Shown in pieces: positions 36,727 to 46,680 of a stretch of DNA of 64,000 bases. The stretch covers positions 2,722,501-2,786,500 of the forward strand of contig NZ_CP009920.1 in the NCBI RefSeq assembly GCF_000832985.1, given 5' to 3'. The stretch's first letter is position 1. The number at the start of each line of letters is the position of its first letter. The notes under the pieces are model-generated. The model worked only from the letters and a program-made list of their open reading frames with translations, ran no database searches and was not told the DNA's origin. Position numbers and translations under genes: made by a program. Source of the stretch: Priestia megaterium NBRC 15308 = ATCC 14581. GTDB taxonomy: Bacteria > Bacillota > Bacilli > Bacillales > Bacillaceae_H.

Positions 36727-37761
36727 ATGGGTGTAACAATAAAAGATGTGGCAAATTTAGCAAATGTAGCCCCTTCGACGGTATCTCGCGTCATTGCAGA
36801 CAGCTCAAGAATTAGTGAAAAAACAAAACAGCGCGTGCGATCGGCTATGAAAGAACTTGGTTATCACCCAAATATTATTGCGCGAAGTCTAGCAAATCAA
36901 ACGACAGAGGCAGTCGGCCTAGTGATGCCGAGCTCAGCAGACAAGGTGTTTCAGAATCCATTCTTTCCCGAAGTGCTAAGAGGAATCAGCACCGGAGCTC
37001 ACGAAAACAAAAGAGCGATTTATATGTCCACTGGAGAAACGGAAGAAGAGATTTTTGCAGAAGTTGTTCAAATGGTACAGGGAAGACGAGTGGATGGATT
37101 AATTTTGCTGTACTCCAAAGTTGATGATCAAGTACTTTCTTATTTGCAAGAACAGAGCGTGCCGTTTGTAGTTATTGGAAAGCCGTTTAAACATAGTGAA
37201 AGCATCACGTTTGTTGATAATGATAATTTTAAAGCTGGAAAAGAAGCGACGGAATATTTAATTGAATCTGGACATGAACGTATTGCTTTCATTGGCGGAA
37301 GTCTTGAATTAGTCGTTACCATTGACCGTTTAACAGGCTATGATAAAGCGATTCAAAAAGCAAACATTCCTTACCGGGACGAGTATGTAATTCATGAAGA
37401 ATTTCTACAGAAGGGAGGAAAAGAAGCTGTTTGCGAACTTTTATCTCTAAAAGAACGTCCAACGGCTTTGGTAGTAGCAGACGATCTAATGGCATTAGGC
37501 GTTTTAAATACATTGGATGAAATGGGGATTTCGGTTCCTGAAGACATTTCGATTGTCAGTTTTAATAATGTTCTGATCGCCGAAATGGCTAGACCTGCTC
37601 TCACATCTATTGATATTAATATTTTTGAACTTGGTTATCAGGCTGTACGCTGCTTGATTAAGCAGATTGAAACGCCATATGCTGTTGCAGAACAAGTGCG
37701 CGTTCCTCACAAAATGATTAAAAGGCAATCCTGTAAAACCATTCAAATGACGAAGAGATAA
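36727..37761 (+). CDS. LacI family transcriptional regulator, MalR-like
   Basis: A 344-residue repressor. The N-terminal LacI helix-turn-helix TIKDVANLANVAPSTVSRVI (residues 4-23) and hinge helix NIIARSLANQ are followed by a periplasmic-binding-protein-like effector domain with VVGL-type start, QNPFFPEVLRGIS, RRVDGLILLY and ESGHERIAFIGGS. The QNPFFPEVLRGIS and FVDNDNFKAG segments are like the maltose-operon repressor MalR of streptococci and other Firmicutes. In B. subtilis a LacI gene, degA, occupies the comparable place after yisP-yisR, so it could instead be the degA counterpart. It is probably co-transcribed with the GH13 gene and may bind the operator at 35087. Confidence 0.85.
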   Translation: MGVTIKDVANLANVAPSTVSRVIADSSRISEKTKQRVRSAMKELGYHPNIIARSLANQTTEAVGLVMPSSADKVFQNPFFPEVLRGISTGAHENKRAIYMSTGETEEEIFAEVVQMVQGRRVDGLILLYSKVDDQVLSYLQEQSVPFVVIGKPFKHSESITFVDNDNFKAGKEATEYLIESGHERIAFIGGSLELVVTIDRLTGYDKAIQKANIPYRDEYVIHEEFLQKGGKEAVCELLSLKERPTALVVADDLMALGVLNTLDEMGISVPEDISIVSFNNVLIAEMARPALTSIDINIFELGYQAVRCLIKQIETPYAVAEQVRVPHKMIKRQSCKTIQMTKR

Positions 37762-37779
37762 CTTTATAAACGAATAGAA

Positions 37780-37867
37780 AGAGGCTGGAACAAAAGTATT
37801 GTAGTTGAAGGAAGATCCGAACGAGTTTGATTCTTGATGGAGAATCAAACTCGTTCGGATTTTTTCG
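37780..37867 (+). terminator. Long perfect hairpin terminator with a GAGGCTGGAACAAAAG lead-in
   Basis: ATCCGAACGAGTTTGATTCT (37815-37834) pairs over all 20 bases with 37841-37860 around TGATGG, followed by TTTTTTCG. The preceding GAGGCTGGAACAAAAG resembles a lead-in (GAGRCTGGGACA) that occurs at many gene ends in Firmicutes genomes, so the unit may be a dispersed repeat as well as a terminator. Confidence 0.85.
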
Positions 37868-37933
37868 TTTGTAGGGTAAACGTAGGTAGCTGCTTCTTAG
37901 CTGTTGATTTAGGTATGTCTTAATATATTCTTA

Positions 37934-37995
37934 TGCAAAATATATTGGCGTTTGAAGTGCAAAAAAAATAAACACCTGCAAATTATTTTTCCCTT
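37934..37995 (+). promoter_or_regulatory. Possible RocR upstream activating region
   Basis: TGCAAA half-sites occur at 37934, 37958 and 37977, between about 90 and 135 bp upstream of the sigma-54 promoter. The first and third are followed by T-rich inverted halves. RocR sites in B. subtilis are palindromes of the TGCAAAA-N3-TTTTGCA kind. None here is a perfect palindrome, so the exact sites are uncertain. Confidence 0.45.
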
Positions 37996-38067
37996 TATCA
38001 AAAAGAAAGAATGATACAAGTGGTGAAAACCTTGATGACAAATAGGCCGTAAAGTTTTATTAAAAGT

Positions 38068-38083
38068 TGGCACGCTATTTGCA
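38068..38083 (+). promoter_or_regulatory. Sigma-54 (SigL) promoter of rocA
   Basis: TGGCAC-N5-TTGCA at 38068-38083 matches the -24/-12 consensus exactly. It lies 45 bp before the rocA ATG and fits activation by the sigma-54 activator RocR encoded at the end of this locus. Confidence 0.93.
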
Positions 38084-38128
38084 TAACTATAAAGTAAACA
38101 AAGATTTGCATACTAGGAGGTATATATC

Positions 38129-39676
38129 ATGGTAGTTTCTTATTCTCATGAACCATTTACAAATTTTAAGGACGAAAACAATAAAAAGGAATTTCAAGAA
38201 GCATTAACATATGTAAATACACAGCTTGGCAAAACATACCCGCTTGTGATCGACGGTGAAAAAGTGGAAACTGAAGAGAAAATTACGTCTGTTAACCCAG
38301 CGAATATAAAAGAAGTGATTGGATATGTCTCTACAGTAAATAAAGATCTAGCAGAGCAAGCGATGCAGTCAGCTTTAAAAGCTTTTGAAACGTGGAAAAA
38401 ATGGAAAGTAGAACATCGCGCGGATATTCTTTTCCGTGCAGCGGCCATCATCCGTCGCAGAAAGCATGAATTTTCTAGTTATCTTGTAAAAGAAGCAGGA
38501 AAGCCTTGGAACGAAGCAGATGCTGATACAGCAGAAGCAATTGATTTTTTAGAGTACTATGCACGTCAAGTCCTGACGTTAAAAGATGGTTCTCCAGTAC
38601 AGAGTCGAGACGGTGAGTATAATCAGTACAATTATATTCCGCTTGGCGTAGGTATTATTATTTCACCATTTAACTTCCCGTTAGCTATCATGGCTGGAAC
38701 AGCAGTAGCAGCTATCGTAACAGGCAACACGATTTTATTAAAGCCAGCTGATGCCACTCCTGTAGTAGCAGCGAAATTTGTAGAAGTAATGGAAGAAGCA
38801 GGTTTACCGAAAGGCGTATTAAACTTTATTCCTGGTGCTACACCTGAAATCGGTGACTACTTAGTTGAACATCCAAAAACACGTTTTGTTTCGTTTACCG
38901 GCTCGCGCGCAGTAGGTTGCCGCATTTACGAAAGAGCAGCAAAAGTACAGCCGGGCCAAAAATGGCTAAAACGCGTTATTGCTGAAATGGGCGGAAAAGA
39001 TACGGTGGTTGTAGACAAAGATGCGGATCTGGATTTAGCTGCTTCTTCAATTGTATATTCTGCATTTGGTTTTGCAGGGCAAAAGTGCTCCGCTGGTTCT
39101 CGTGCTGTTGTGCATCAAGATGTGTATGATGAAGTGCTTGAAAAAGCAGTTGCGCTAACAAAAACATTAACCGTTGGAAACCCGGAAGAAGTTTCAACTT
39201 ATATGGGACCTGTTATTCATGAGGCGTCGTATAACAAAGTATTATCGTATATTGAAATTGGAAAAGAAGAAGGACGGCTTGTTGCGGGAGGAGAAGCAGA
39301 CAATTCAACTGGATACTTTATTCAGCCAACTATTTTTGCGGATGTAGATGAAAAAGCTCGTCTCATGCAAGAAGAAATTTTTGGTCCGGTAGTAGCATTC
39401 TCTAAAGCGCGAGATTTTGATCATATGATGGAGATTGCAAACAATACAGAATATGCATTAACAGGCGCTTTATTATCAAACAACCGCGAGCATATTGAGC
39501 GCGCTCGTGAAGAGTTCCATGTTGGAAATCTGTATTTTAACAGAGGATGTACAGGAGCGATTGTTGGTTACCAGCCTTTTGGCGGATTTAATATGTCAGG
39601 AACGGATTCAAAAGCAGGCGGACCGGATTATCTTGTTCTTCACATGCAAGCAAAAACAACATCTGAAACATTCTAA
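38129..39676 (+). CDS. rocA: 1-pyrroline-5-carboxylate dehydrogenase
   Basis: RocA, 515 residues, oxidises pyrroline-5-carboxylate/glutamate semialdehyde to glutamate with NAD+. The aldehyde dehydrogenase fold shows SPFNFPLAI near residue 175, the NAD-binding FTGSRAVG, the catalytic Glu in IAEMGGKD and the nucleophile Cys in [12 protein letters not shown] (about residue 320), plus [15 protein letters not shown] precedes the ATG. It is the first gene behind the sigma-54 promoter and is followed by rocD. Confidence 0.96.
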   Translation: MVVSYSHEPFTNFKDENNKKEFQEALTYVNTQLGKTYPLVIDGEKVETEEKITSVNPANIKEVIGYVSTVNKDLAEQAMQSALKAFETWKKWKVEHRADILFRAAAIIRRRKHEFSSYLVKEAGKPWNEADADTAEAIDFLEYYARQVLTLKDGSPVQSRDGEYNQYNYIPLGVGIIISPFNFPLAIMAGTAVAAIVTGNTILLKPADATPVVAAKFVEVMEEAGLPKGVLNFIPGATPEIGDYLVEHPKTRFVSFTGSRAVGCRIYERAAKVQPGQKWLKRVIAEMGGKDTVVVDKDADLDLAASSIVYSAFGFAGQKCSAGSRAVVHQDVYDEVLEKAVALTKTLTVGNPEEVSTYMGPVIHEASYNKVLSYIEIGKEEGRLVAGGEADNSTGYFIQPTIFADVDEKARLMQEEIFGPVVAFSKARDFDHMMEIANNTEYALTGALLSNNREHIERAREEFHVGNLYFNRGCTGAIVGYQPFGGFNMSGTDSKAGGPDYLVLHMQAKTTSETF

Positions 39677-39699
39677 TTAGAAAATAAGGAGGAGTAAAT

Positions 39700-40905
39700 A
39701 TGACAACTGAAACACAAAAAACGGTGAAAATCATTGAGCAAACAGAAAAATTTGGGGCACACAACTATCATCCGCTGCCGATTGTAATTGAAAAGGCAGA
39801 AGGCGTATGGGTACACGATCCAGAAAATAATAAATATATGGATATGCTAAGTGCTTATTCCGCTGTTAACCAAGGACATCGTCATCCAAAAATTATTGAA
39901 GCATTAAAACGTCAAGCTGATAAAGTAACGTTAACGTCACGAGCGTTTCATAATGATCAGCTTGGTCCATGGTATGAAAAGATTTGTAAATTAACAAATA
40001 AAAATATGGCTCTTCCAATGAATACGGGAGCAGAAGCGGTGGAAACAGCCATTAAAGCTGCACGCCGCTGGGCTTACGATGTGAAAGGCGTTGTTGAAAA
40101 TCAAGCACAAATCATCGCATGTGTGGGCAACTTCCACGGTCGTACAATGACAGCTGTTTCCTTATCGTCTGAAGCAGAATATCAACGTGGTTTTGGACCG
40201 ATGCTTCCAGGGCTTCAAACCATTCCTTATGGTGATTTAGAAGCGTTAAAAGCTGCTATTACACCAAATACAGCCGCATTTTTAATTGAGCCAATTCAAG
40301 GTGAAGCAGGTATCGTTTTACCTCCAGAAGGCTTCTTAAAAGCTGCAGCTGATTTATGTAAAGAACATAATGTGCTCTTTATTGCTGATGAAATCCAAGT
40401 TGGCTTAGCGCGTACAGGCAAAATGTTTGCTTGTGATTGGGAAGGTGTAGAACCAGATATGCTGATTTTAGGTAAAGCGCTTGGGGGAGGAGTTTTCCCT
40501 ATTTCTTGCGTAGTTGCTAATGAAGACATTTTAAATGTCTTTAACCCTGGCTCTCATGGTTCAACATTTGGAGGAAACCCGCTTGCTTGTGCCGTATCAT
40601 TAGCTGCTTTGGAAGTAATTGAAGATGAAGAACTTCCAGCGCGTTCATTAGAATTAGGTTCTTATTTCAAGCAGAAGCTCCAAAGCTTAAGCAATCCAGT
40701 TATTAAAGAAGTGCGCGGCCGAGGTCTATTCATTGGGGTAGAATTACACGAAGAAGCTCGTCCTTATTGTGAAAAATTAAAAGACCAAGGTTTGCTTTGT
40801 AAAGAAACGCACAGTACGGTTATTCGTTTTGCTCCGCCGCTAACGATTTCAAAAGAAGAGTTAGACTGGGCAATTGAACGAATTGAAAAAGTATTTGCTG
40901 AGTAA
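39700..40905 (+). CDS. rocD: Ornithine aminotransferase
   Basis: RocD, 401 residues, is a PLP enzyme that moves the delta-amino group of ornithine to 2-oxoglutarate and yields glutamate semialdehyde for RocA. Class-III aminotransferase features include [39 protein letters not shown] and the PLP lysine in ILGKALGGG (about residue 258). It lies 23 nt after rocA with AAGGAGGAG upstream. B. subtilis keeps rocD in a separate rocDEF operon, so pairing with rocA is a rearrangement relative to that species. Confidence 0.95.
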   Translation: MTTETQKTVKIIEQTEKFGAHNYHPLPIVIEKAEGVWVHDPENNKYMDMLSAYSAVNQGHRHPKIIEALKRQADKVTLTSRAFHNDQLGPWYEKICKLTNKNMALPMNTGAEAVETAIKAARRWAYDVKGVVENQAQIIACVGNFHGRTMTAVSLSSEAEYQRGFGPMLPGLQTIPYGDLEALKAAITPNTAAFLIEPIQGEAGIVLPPEGFLKAAADLCKEHNVLFIADEIQVGLARTGKMFACDWEGVEPDMLILGKALGGGVFPISCVVANEDILNVFNPGSHGSTFGGNPLACAVSLAALEVIEDEELPARSLELGSYFKQKLQSLSNPVIKEVRGRGLFIGVELHEEARPYCEKLKDQGLLCKETHSTVIRFAPPLTISKEELDWAIERIEKVFAE

Positions 40906-40919
40906 TCGGTTTAAAATAA

Positions 40920-40960
40920 ATAAAAATAGTACGATATGTATATATCGTACTATTTTTATT
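40920..40960 (+). terminator. Hairpin between rocD and rocB
   Basis: AAAAATAGTACGATA pairs with TATCGTACTATTTTT around TGTA, with a T-rich tail. No sigma-54 element is found between it and rocB, so rocB probably depends on read-through or on a promoter I could not identify. Confidence 0.8.
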
Positions 40961-41008
40961 CATATGCAGCTAAATGACGTTTTTATTTGATAGGCAGGAG
41001 GAATAGAA

Positions 41009-42688
41009 GTGTATATCCAACTCTCACAGCTAAGCATGGAAGAGCAAGTTGAATGTTTAACAAAAACGTTAGTGAAAATCAAAAGTATCAATGGGACAAG
41101 CGGCGAAGTAAAGATTGCTGATTTCATTAAAAACACGCTTCAAAGTTTTCCTTATTTCAAAGAAAATCCCCTCCACGTTTGGGAACAGAAAATTAATGGC
41201 GATACGCTAGGTAGAAAAAATGTATTTGCTTTTATTCAAGGCAGCAAAAAAAATGCTCAAACAATGATTTATCACGCTCACTTAGATACGGTTGGCATTG
41301 AAGATTTTGGTCCATTAAAAGACATAGCATTAGATCCAGAAGAACTTCAGCGCTATTTCTCTACGCATAACATTAATGAAGATGTACAGCGAGATGCTCG
41401 CTCAGGTGAATGGATGTTTGGAAGAGGAGCCGTTGATATGCAAAGTGGAATTGCTGTACATTTAGCCAATGTGCTGCATTTTACTAAGCATCCAAATAAA
41501 TTAGAAGGAAACGTCCTTTTTATGGTCAACCCAGATGAGGAAAGTCAGCATGCTGGAATTATTTCTGCCGTTTCTGAACTGAACCGTTTGAAAAAAGAAA
41601 AAAATCTTTCATATGTAGCAGCGATTAATACCGACTTTATTACACCTCTTTACGATGGAGATTCCACGCGCTATATTTATACAGGAGCTGCTGGGAAACT
41701 GCTTCCATGTTTTTATATTTACGGAAGGGAGGTACACGTAGGAGATACGCTTGCTGGTATAGATCCTAATTTGATTGCATCTGAGATCACAGGAAGCATC
41801 CATAACAATATTAATCTAACTGAAAATATTGAAGGAGAGCTGGTACTGCCACCTTCCTGTCTGTATCAACGAGATAATAAAGAGGCTTATAATGTGCAAA
41901 CTGCTGTAAGCAGTCATTTGTATTTTAACTATTTCATCTATGAACGAACGGCAAAAGAAGTGATGAGTCAATTAATTGGATTATCAATCGAAGCATGTGA
42001 AAAAGTGGAGAAAAAACTTTCTGATTATTACGAACTTTTTGTTCAGAGAACGAATTTACCAAAGCGAAACTTGTCTTGGAAAGTGGATGTTGTGAGTTTG
42101 GAAGATTACCTGGAAGAATTGGATCAAAAAGGGATAAATGCTCAGGCTTGTATTGAACGAGCTTTCGAACAGTATGCGTATTTAGAACTTAGAACAAGGT
42201 GCTTTAAAGTAATTGAAGAACTTCAAAAGTTAGATCCGCATCAAAGTCCGCGCGTAATTGTCTTTTTTGCACCGCCTTACTTGCCTCATAATCACTTGAA
42301 GAAAGACGAAAGTAGAGATCAGCAGCTTCTTTATCCCTTGCAAGCAGCTGTGGAGAAGGTTGGAAAACAGACGGGAGAGACGTTTCAGTTTAAAAAATTT
42401 TTTCCCTACCTAGCGGATGGCAGCTTTTTATCTCTTCATGAGACAGATGAGGAAATCGATGCTTTTACACGTAACTTTCCGGGGTGGGGGATTGCAGGGG
42501 CGATTCCTTTCCGTGAAATTCGAGAGTTAAATATTCCGTCCATCAATATAGGAGTATATGGGAAAGACGGACATAAGTGGACAGAGCGAGTGTATAAGCC
42601 TTATTCGTTCGGAGTTCTTCCTAAGTTGATTCAAGAAACAACCGTTCAGATGCTAAAAAGTAGGCATGCTTGTACAAACCACATATAA
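41009..42688 (+). CDS. rocB: Arginine utilization protein RocB (M20 peptidase family)
   Basis: A 559-residue M20 metallopeptidase-like protein. The metal-site segments are YHAHLDTVG (about residue 89), GRGAVDMQSG (near 140) and NPDEESQHAG (near 170). Length and architecture match B. subtilis RocB (566 aa), which is needed for arginine use but whose reaction is not firmly defined. The GTG at 41009 is preceded by AGGCAGGAGGAAT. It is followed after 23 nt by the permease gene. Confidence 0.92.
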   Translation: MYIQLSQLSMEEQVECLTKTLVKIKSINGTSGEVKIADFIKNTLQSFPYFKENPLHVWEQKINGDTLGRKNVFAFIQGSKKNAQTMIYHAHLDTVGIEDFGPLKDIALDPEELQRYFSTHNINEDVQRDARSGEWMFGRGAVDMQSGIAVHLANVLHFTKHPNKLEGNVLFMVNPDEESQHAGIISAVSELNRLKKEKNLSYVAAINTDFITPLYDGDSTRYIYTGAAGKLLPCFYIYGREVHVGDTLAGIDPNLIASEITGSIHNNINLTENIEGELVLPPSCLYQRDNKEAYNVQTAVSSHLYFNYFIYERTAKEVMSQLIGLSIEACEKVEKKLSDYYELFVQRTNLPKRNLSWKVDVVSLEDYLEELDQKGINAQACIERAFEQYAYLELRTRCFKVIEELQKLDPHQSPRVIVFFAPPYLPHNHLKKDESRDQQLLYPLQAAVEKVGKQTGETFQFKKFFPYLADGSFLSLHETDEEIDAFTRNFPGWGIAGAIPFREIRELNIPSINIGVYGKDGHKWTERVYKPYSFGVLPKLIQETTVQMLKSRHACTNHI

Positions 42689-42711
42689 GAAAATGAAGAA
42701 CGGAGGTACCG

Positions 42712-44130
42712 ATGAATAGACATACAGAACAAAACCAATTACAGAGAACAATGAAAAGCAGACATTTATTTATGATTGCGTTAGGAGGCGTAATTGGAAC
42801 AGGCCTATTTTTAGGTTCGGGTTTTACTATTAGCCAGGCAGGGCCGGGAGGAGCCATTCTTGCATATATAATAGGCGGCTTCCTCATGTACTTAGTTATG
42901 CTTTGTTTAGGAGAGCTAGCGGTAGCAATGCCGGTTTCAGGTTCCTTTCAAGAATACGCTACAAGGTTTTTAGGACCTTCTACAGGCTTTATGATTGGAT
43001 GGCTGTACTGGTTCAGCTGGGCAAATACGACGGGGCTTGAATTTACGTCAGCAGGAATTTTAATGCAGAGGTGGTTTCCTGATGTACCTATATGGTCATG
43101 GTGCTTGATTTTTGGTGTCATTACATTTTTAATTAACGCTCTTTCTGCTCGAAGCTATGCTGAAACTGAGTTTTGGTTTTCGAGTATTAAAGTTACGGCT
43201 ATTATTCTATTTATTTTAATTGGAGGAGCTGCTGTTTTTGGTTTTATCGATTTCAAGGGAGGAGAACCCGCCCCGTTTCTTTCACATTTCACCCAAGGCG
43301 CAGGTCTTTTTCCAAATGGAATACTGGCAGTTTTATTGACTTTAGTAACGGTTAACTTTTCGTTTCAAGGAACGGAGCTTGTCGGCATTGCAGCAGGAGA
43401 AAGTGAAAGTCCTGAGAAAACGTTGCCGAGATCTATTCGAAACGTCATTTGGAGAACGCTGTTTTTCTTTGTATTAGCTATGTTTGTTTTAGTCTCTATT
43501 CTGCCATACAAAACAGCAGGCGTCATTGAAAGTCCGTTTGTTGCCGTATTAGATCAAATTGGCATTCCATACGCAGCGGATATCATGAACTTTGTCATTT
43601 TAACAGCCGTTCTATCAGTGGCGAACTCCGGCGTTTATGCTGCTTCTCGTATGCTTTGGTCACTGTCAAACAGCAATATGGGGCCAAAACCTTTGAAGAA
43701 ATTATCTACAAAAGGTGTTCCAATTAACGCATTAATTGTGACAATGATTATTTCAGGGTGCTCGTTGATTACAAGTGTCGTGGCTGCTGAAACCGTATAT
43801 CTTTGGTTTATTTCGATTTCAGGAATGGTAACCATTATTGTTTGGATGTCCATTTGTGCCTCTCAATTTATGTTCCGCCGTCGTTTTTTAGCGGAAGGAG
43901 GAGACATAAAGGAATTGAAATTTAAAACGCCACTTTATCCATTCGTTCCTATTCTAGGTTTTTGTTTGTATGGACTTGTATTAATCAGCTTAATTTTTAT
44001 TCCGGATCAACGAATTGGTCTTTACTGTGGTGTCCCTTTAATCATTGTACTCTACGTGTATTATCACGTAGGAATCAAGAAAAATATTGATCAAAAACAA
44101 TCGGATTCACCGGTTTATAAAGCAAAATAA
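42712..44130 (+). CDS. Amino acid permease, RocC/RocE type (arginine/ornithine uptake)
   Basis: A 472-residue APC-superfamily transporter with 12 membrane segments. The first helix carries GGVIGTGLFLGSGFTISQAGPGG (in parts, residues about 24-45), and the conserved FSFQGTELVGIAAGE segment is near residue 220. It resembles the B. subtilis paralogues RocC and RocE so closely that position alone (after rocB, as rocC is) favours rocC without settling it. AACGGAGGTACC precedes the ATG. It is the last gene of the roc operon and ends at a shared terminator with rocR. Confidence 0.88.
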   Translation: MNRHTEQNQLQRTMKSRHLFMIALGGVIGTGLFLGSGFTISQAGPGGAILAYIIGGFLMYLVMLCLGELAVAMPVSGSFQEYATRFLGPSTGFMIGWLYWFSWANTTGLEFTSAGILMQRWFPDVPIWSWCLIFGVITFLINALSARSYAETEFWFSSIKVTAIILFILIGGAAVFGFIDFKGGEPAPFLSHFTQGAGLFPNGILAVLLTLVTVNFSFQGTELVGIAAGESESPEKTLPRSIRNVIWRTLFFFVLAMFVLVSILPYKTAGVIESPFVAVLDQIGIPYAADIMNFVILTAVLSVANSGVYAASRMLWSLSNSNMGPKPLKKLSTKGVPINALIVTMIISGCSLITSVVAAETVYLWFISISGMVTIIVWMSICASQFMFRRRFLAEGGDIKELKFKTPLYPFVPILGFCLYGLVLISLIFIPDQRIGLYCGVPLIIVLYVYYHVGIKKNIDQKQSDSPVYKAK

Positions 44131-44162
44131 AAAAGAAGTGCACTGTGCACTTCTTTTTTATT
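44128..44162. terminator. Bidirectional terminator between the permease gene and rocR
   Basis: AAAAAAGAAGTGCA pairs with TGCACTTCTTTTTT around CTG. It overlaps the rocR stop codon. Confidence 0.92.
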
Positions 44163-45570
44163 TAGAGCGGATGTTTAATCGTTTCATACGATATTGCAAG
44201 CTTTGTCTGGTCAGCCCTAGTATTTTAGCACTTTTTGAGATGTTGTGGCTGTGTTGTTCAAGCGTTTGTTTAATACATTCTGCTTCGAACGCTAACAGCT
44301 GTTCCTTTAAAGGAAGAGAAGGCTGAAAAGCGCTTGGATAAGAAGGTGCGTCACTGCTTGCTTTATTTTCAAAATGTTCATGCTGCTTTAGCTGGAACTT
44401 CGTTCTGTATTGGAAAGGAAGGTGAGAATAGTGAATAACATCTTCGTCCATTACTAAGTTCATTGCACCTTCAATAATGTGTTCTAATTCCCGTACGTTC
44501 CCTGGCCAGTCATAAGAGAGAAAAGAAGACATAACTTGGTGATCTACGGTTTTTACATTCATCTGAAATAAATCATTGTATTTTTTGATGAAAAACTTTG
44601 TTAATTCAATAATATCTTCTTTTCGTTCACGAAGAGGAGGAATAAAAAGCGTCACGACGCCAAGTCGATAATATAAGTCTTTGCGTAATCGGTTTTCTGC
44701 AATTGCATCGATTGGATCTTCATTCATGTTCGCGATCACTCGAACGTTAACCGGTTTGTCCACTGTATCCCCAATTCTTCGTACGGTTTTTTCCTGCAGC
44801 ACTCGAAGAAGCTTAGCCTGAAGATTTGGGTTTAACGAGTTGATTTCATCTAGCAGTAATGTGCCTCCTTGCGCTTGTTCGAAAAGACCAGGATTATCCA
44901 TTGCACCTGTAAAAGCTCCGCGTTTCGTACCGAACAAAAGGCTTTCAATTAAATTATCCGGTAGCGCAGCACAGTTTTGTGAAATAAAAGGCGCAGAAGA
45001 GCGGCTGCTGCCATTATGTATGCTTTGAGCAAACAGTTCTTTTCCCGTGCCTGTTTCTCCAATAATTAAGACATAAGAAGGAGTTCTAGTAGCGCGCTTG
45101 GCGTCTTCAATCACATCATGAACCGCTTGACTGTTTCCGATGATGCTATCAAACGTAAAGCGTGTGTTTCCTTTTTGCCTAATGTTTTGCCGGATTAGAC
45201 GCTCTAGTTTCGTCACGTCCTGAGCAATTTCAACCGCTCCTTGAATGACCCCGTCTTTTAAAATAGGGAAGGTATTATTAATCGTCGTGATTTCTTGTCC
45301 TTGATTGTTGAAATACGTTTGCTTGACGTTAACCGTTTCTTTTCCTTTTTGCAGCGCCTGTACAAGCGTGCTTTGCTGATTTTCTTTGAACATAAACACA
45401 TCTAACAAGTTTTTATGTAAAACGTCTTGTTCATCCATCAGCTCCATCTTTGTCATCTTTTCATTATAAATAATAGTTTTTCCTGTTTCATCGACCGCGT
45501 GGATACCGGCATCGACTTTATTTAAAATGGTTTCGTATATATGTTTAAGAGTGCTTAATGTATCGGTCAT
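44158..45570 (-). CDS. rocR: Sigma-54-dependent activator RocR
   Basis: RocR, 470 residues, is the enhancer-binding activator of arginine catabolism. An N-terminal PAS-type sensor domain (about residues 10-125, presumed to sense ornithine or citrulline) is followed by the AAA+ domain with Walker A GETGTGKELFA, the sigma-54 contact loop GAFTGA, Walker B GTLLLDEIN and the R-finger region. A Fis-type helix-turn-helix near the C-terminus reads SKSAKILGLTRQSLQYRMKR. The gene faces the roc operon across a shared terminator. AGGAGAG lies upstream of the ATG. Confidence 0.95.
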   Translation of the reverse strand: MTDTLSTLKHIYETILNKVDAGIHAVDETGKTIIYNEKMTKMELMDEQDVLHKNLLDVFMFKENQQSTLVQALQKGKETVNVKQTYFNNQGQEITTINNTFPILKDGVIQGAVEIAQDVTKLERLIRQNIRQKGNTRFTFDSIIGNSQAVHDVIEDAKRATRTPSYVLIIGETGTGKELFAQSIHNGSSRSSAPFISQNCAALPDNLIESLLFGTKRGAFTGAMDNPGLFEQAQGGTLLLDEINSLNPNLQAKLLRVLQEKTVRRIGDTVDKPVNVRVIANMNEDPIDAIAENRLRKDLYYRLGVVTLFIPPLRERKEDIIELTKFFIKKYNDLFQMNVKTVDHQVMSSFLSYDWPGNVRELEHIIEGAMNLVMDEDVIHYSHLPFQYRTKFQLKQHEHFENKASSDAPSYPSAFQPSLPLKEQLLAFEAECIKQTLEQHSHNISKSAKILGLTRQSLQYRMKRLNIRSK

Positions 45571-45674
45571 TCAAATACTCTCCTTTAGCGGTGTTCATAT
45601 CTCTATTTAAACAAAAATAGCTGAATTCTGATAGTGTTTCCCCATAAAAATAAATGAATGACCGAAGAGAAATG

Positions 45675-46538
45675 TTATCCGTTTACAATGGATCCCCCAT
45701 TAATGTGTAGAACTTGCCCGGACATATAAGAAGAATCAGAGCTTGCCAAGTATACATAGGCCGGTCCGAGCTCAGAAGGCTGTCCTGCCCGTTTCATAGG
45801 TGTATTAGACCCAAATGTCGCAACTTGCTGTTCGTCGAACGTAGACGGAATAAGAGGTGTCCAAATGGGTCCCGGAGCTACGCCGTTTACGCGAATGCCT
45901 TTTGTTGCGAGCGAAGCTGATAAAGAACGTGTAAAAGCAACGATAGCACCTTTGGTTGAAGAGTAATCAATCAGCTGATCATGTCCATGGTAAGCTGTCA
46001 CAGACGTTGTATTAATAATAGCGCTTCCTTGTTTTAAATGAGGCAATGCAGCTTTGGTCAGATGAAAAATTGAAAAAATATTCGTTTGAAACGTACGAGT
46101 AAGCTGTTCAGTCGTAATATCCGTAATACTTTTTTGAGGATGCTGTTCAGCTGCATTATTGACTAAGATGTCTATTTTTCCGAAAGTCTGAATCGCCTTT
46201 GAGACGACTTCTTGACAAAAATGCTCATCTCCTATATCGCCAGCAAGCAATAAACAAGAAGCTTCCATTCGTTCAACTTGTTTTTTGGTTTCATTTGCAT
46301 CATCGTGTTCATTAAGGTAGGTTATGACAACATTTGCGCCTTCTTTAGCGTAATGATAAGCGACAGAACGTCCGATACCGCTGTCTCCTCCGGTGATAAC
46401 AGCTACTTTGTTCTGTAATTTTCCGCTTGCCTTATAATCTGGAGCGATAGAGGTAGGGATTGGGTGCATATCTTTCTCAATACCTGGCTGAGTTTGCTGA
46501 TGCTGAGGAGGGAAGTTTTGTTTTTGATTTTGATTCAT
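45675..46538 (-). CDS. SDR family oxidoreductase (YhdF/YhxC-like)
   Basis: A 287-residue short-chain dehydrogenase with an unusual Gln/Pro-rich N-terminal extension of about 45 residues before the Rossmann motif TGGDSGIGR. NNAAEQHPQ, the catalytic TTSVTAYHGH and YSSTKGA (Tyr-x-x-x-Lys), and VNGVAPGPIWTPL follow. The extension and the GDSGIG and VAPGPIWTPL signatures mark the family that includes B. subtilis YhdF and YhxC and general stress protein 39. The substrate is unknown. AAGGAGTG precedes the ATG. No sigma-B promoter was recognised upstream. Confidence 0.85.
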   Translation of the reverse strand: MNQNQKQNFPPQHQQTQPGIEKDMHPIPTSIAPDYKASGKLQNKVAVITGGDSGIGRSVAYHYAKEGANVVITYLNEHDDANETKKQVERMEASCLLLAGDIGDEHFCQEVVSKAIQTFGKIDILVNNAAEQHPQKSITDITTEQLTRTFQTNIFSIFHLTKAALPHLKQGSAIINTTSVTAYHGHDQLIDYSSTKGAIVAFTRSLSASLATKGIRVNGVAPGPIWTPLIPSTFDEQQVATFGSNTPMKRAGQPSELGPAYVYLASSDSSYMSGQVLHINGGSIVNG

Positions 46539-46647
46539 TAGTATACACTCCTTAATTAATATGAGTATGTAAGCGTATACTAGTATTTGTTAAGAAAGTG
46601 TATCTATGCATAGGAATAAGTCTGAACGAATAAAAAAAGGCTTTAAA

Positions 46648-46680
46648 AGAAAAAATGAATGCCGTGGCATCCATTTTTTA
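46648..46680 (-). terminator. Terminator of the yajQ gene
   Basis: Read on the - strand, a hairpin of AAAAAATGGATGCC with GGCATTCATTTTTT and a CAC loop ends in a T run directly at the yajQ stop. Confidence 0.82.
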
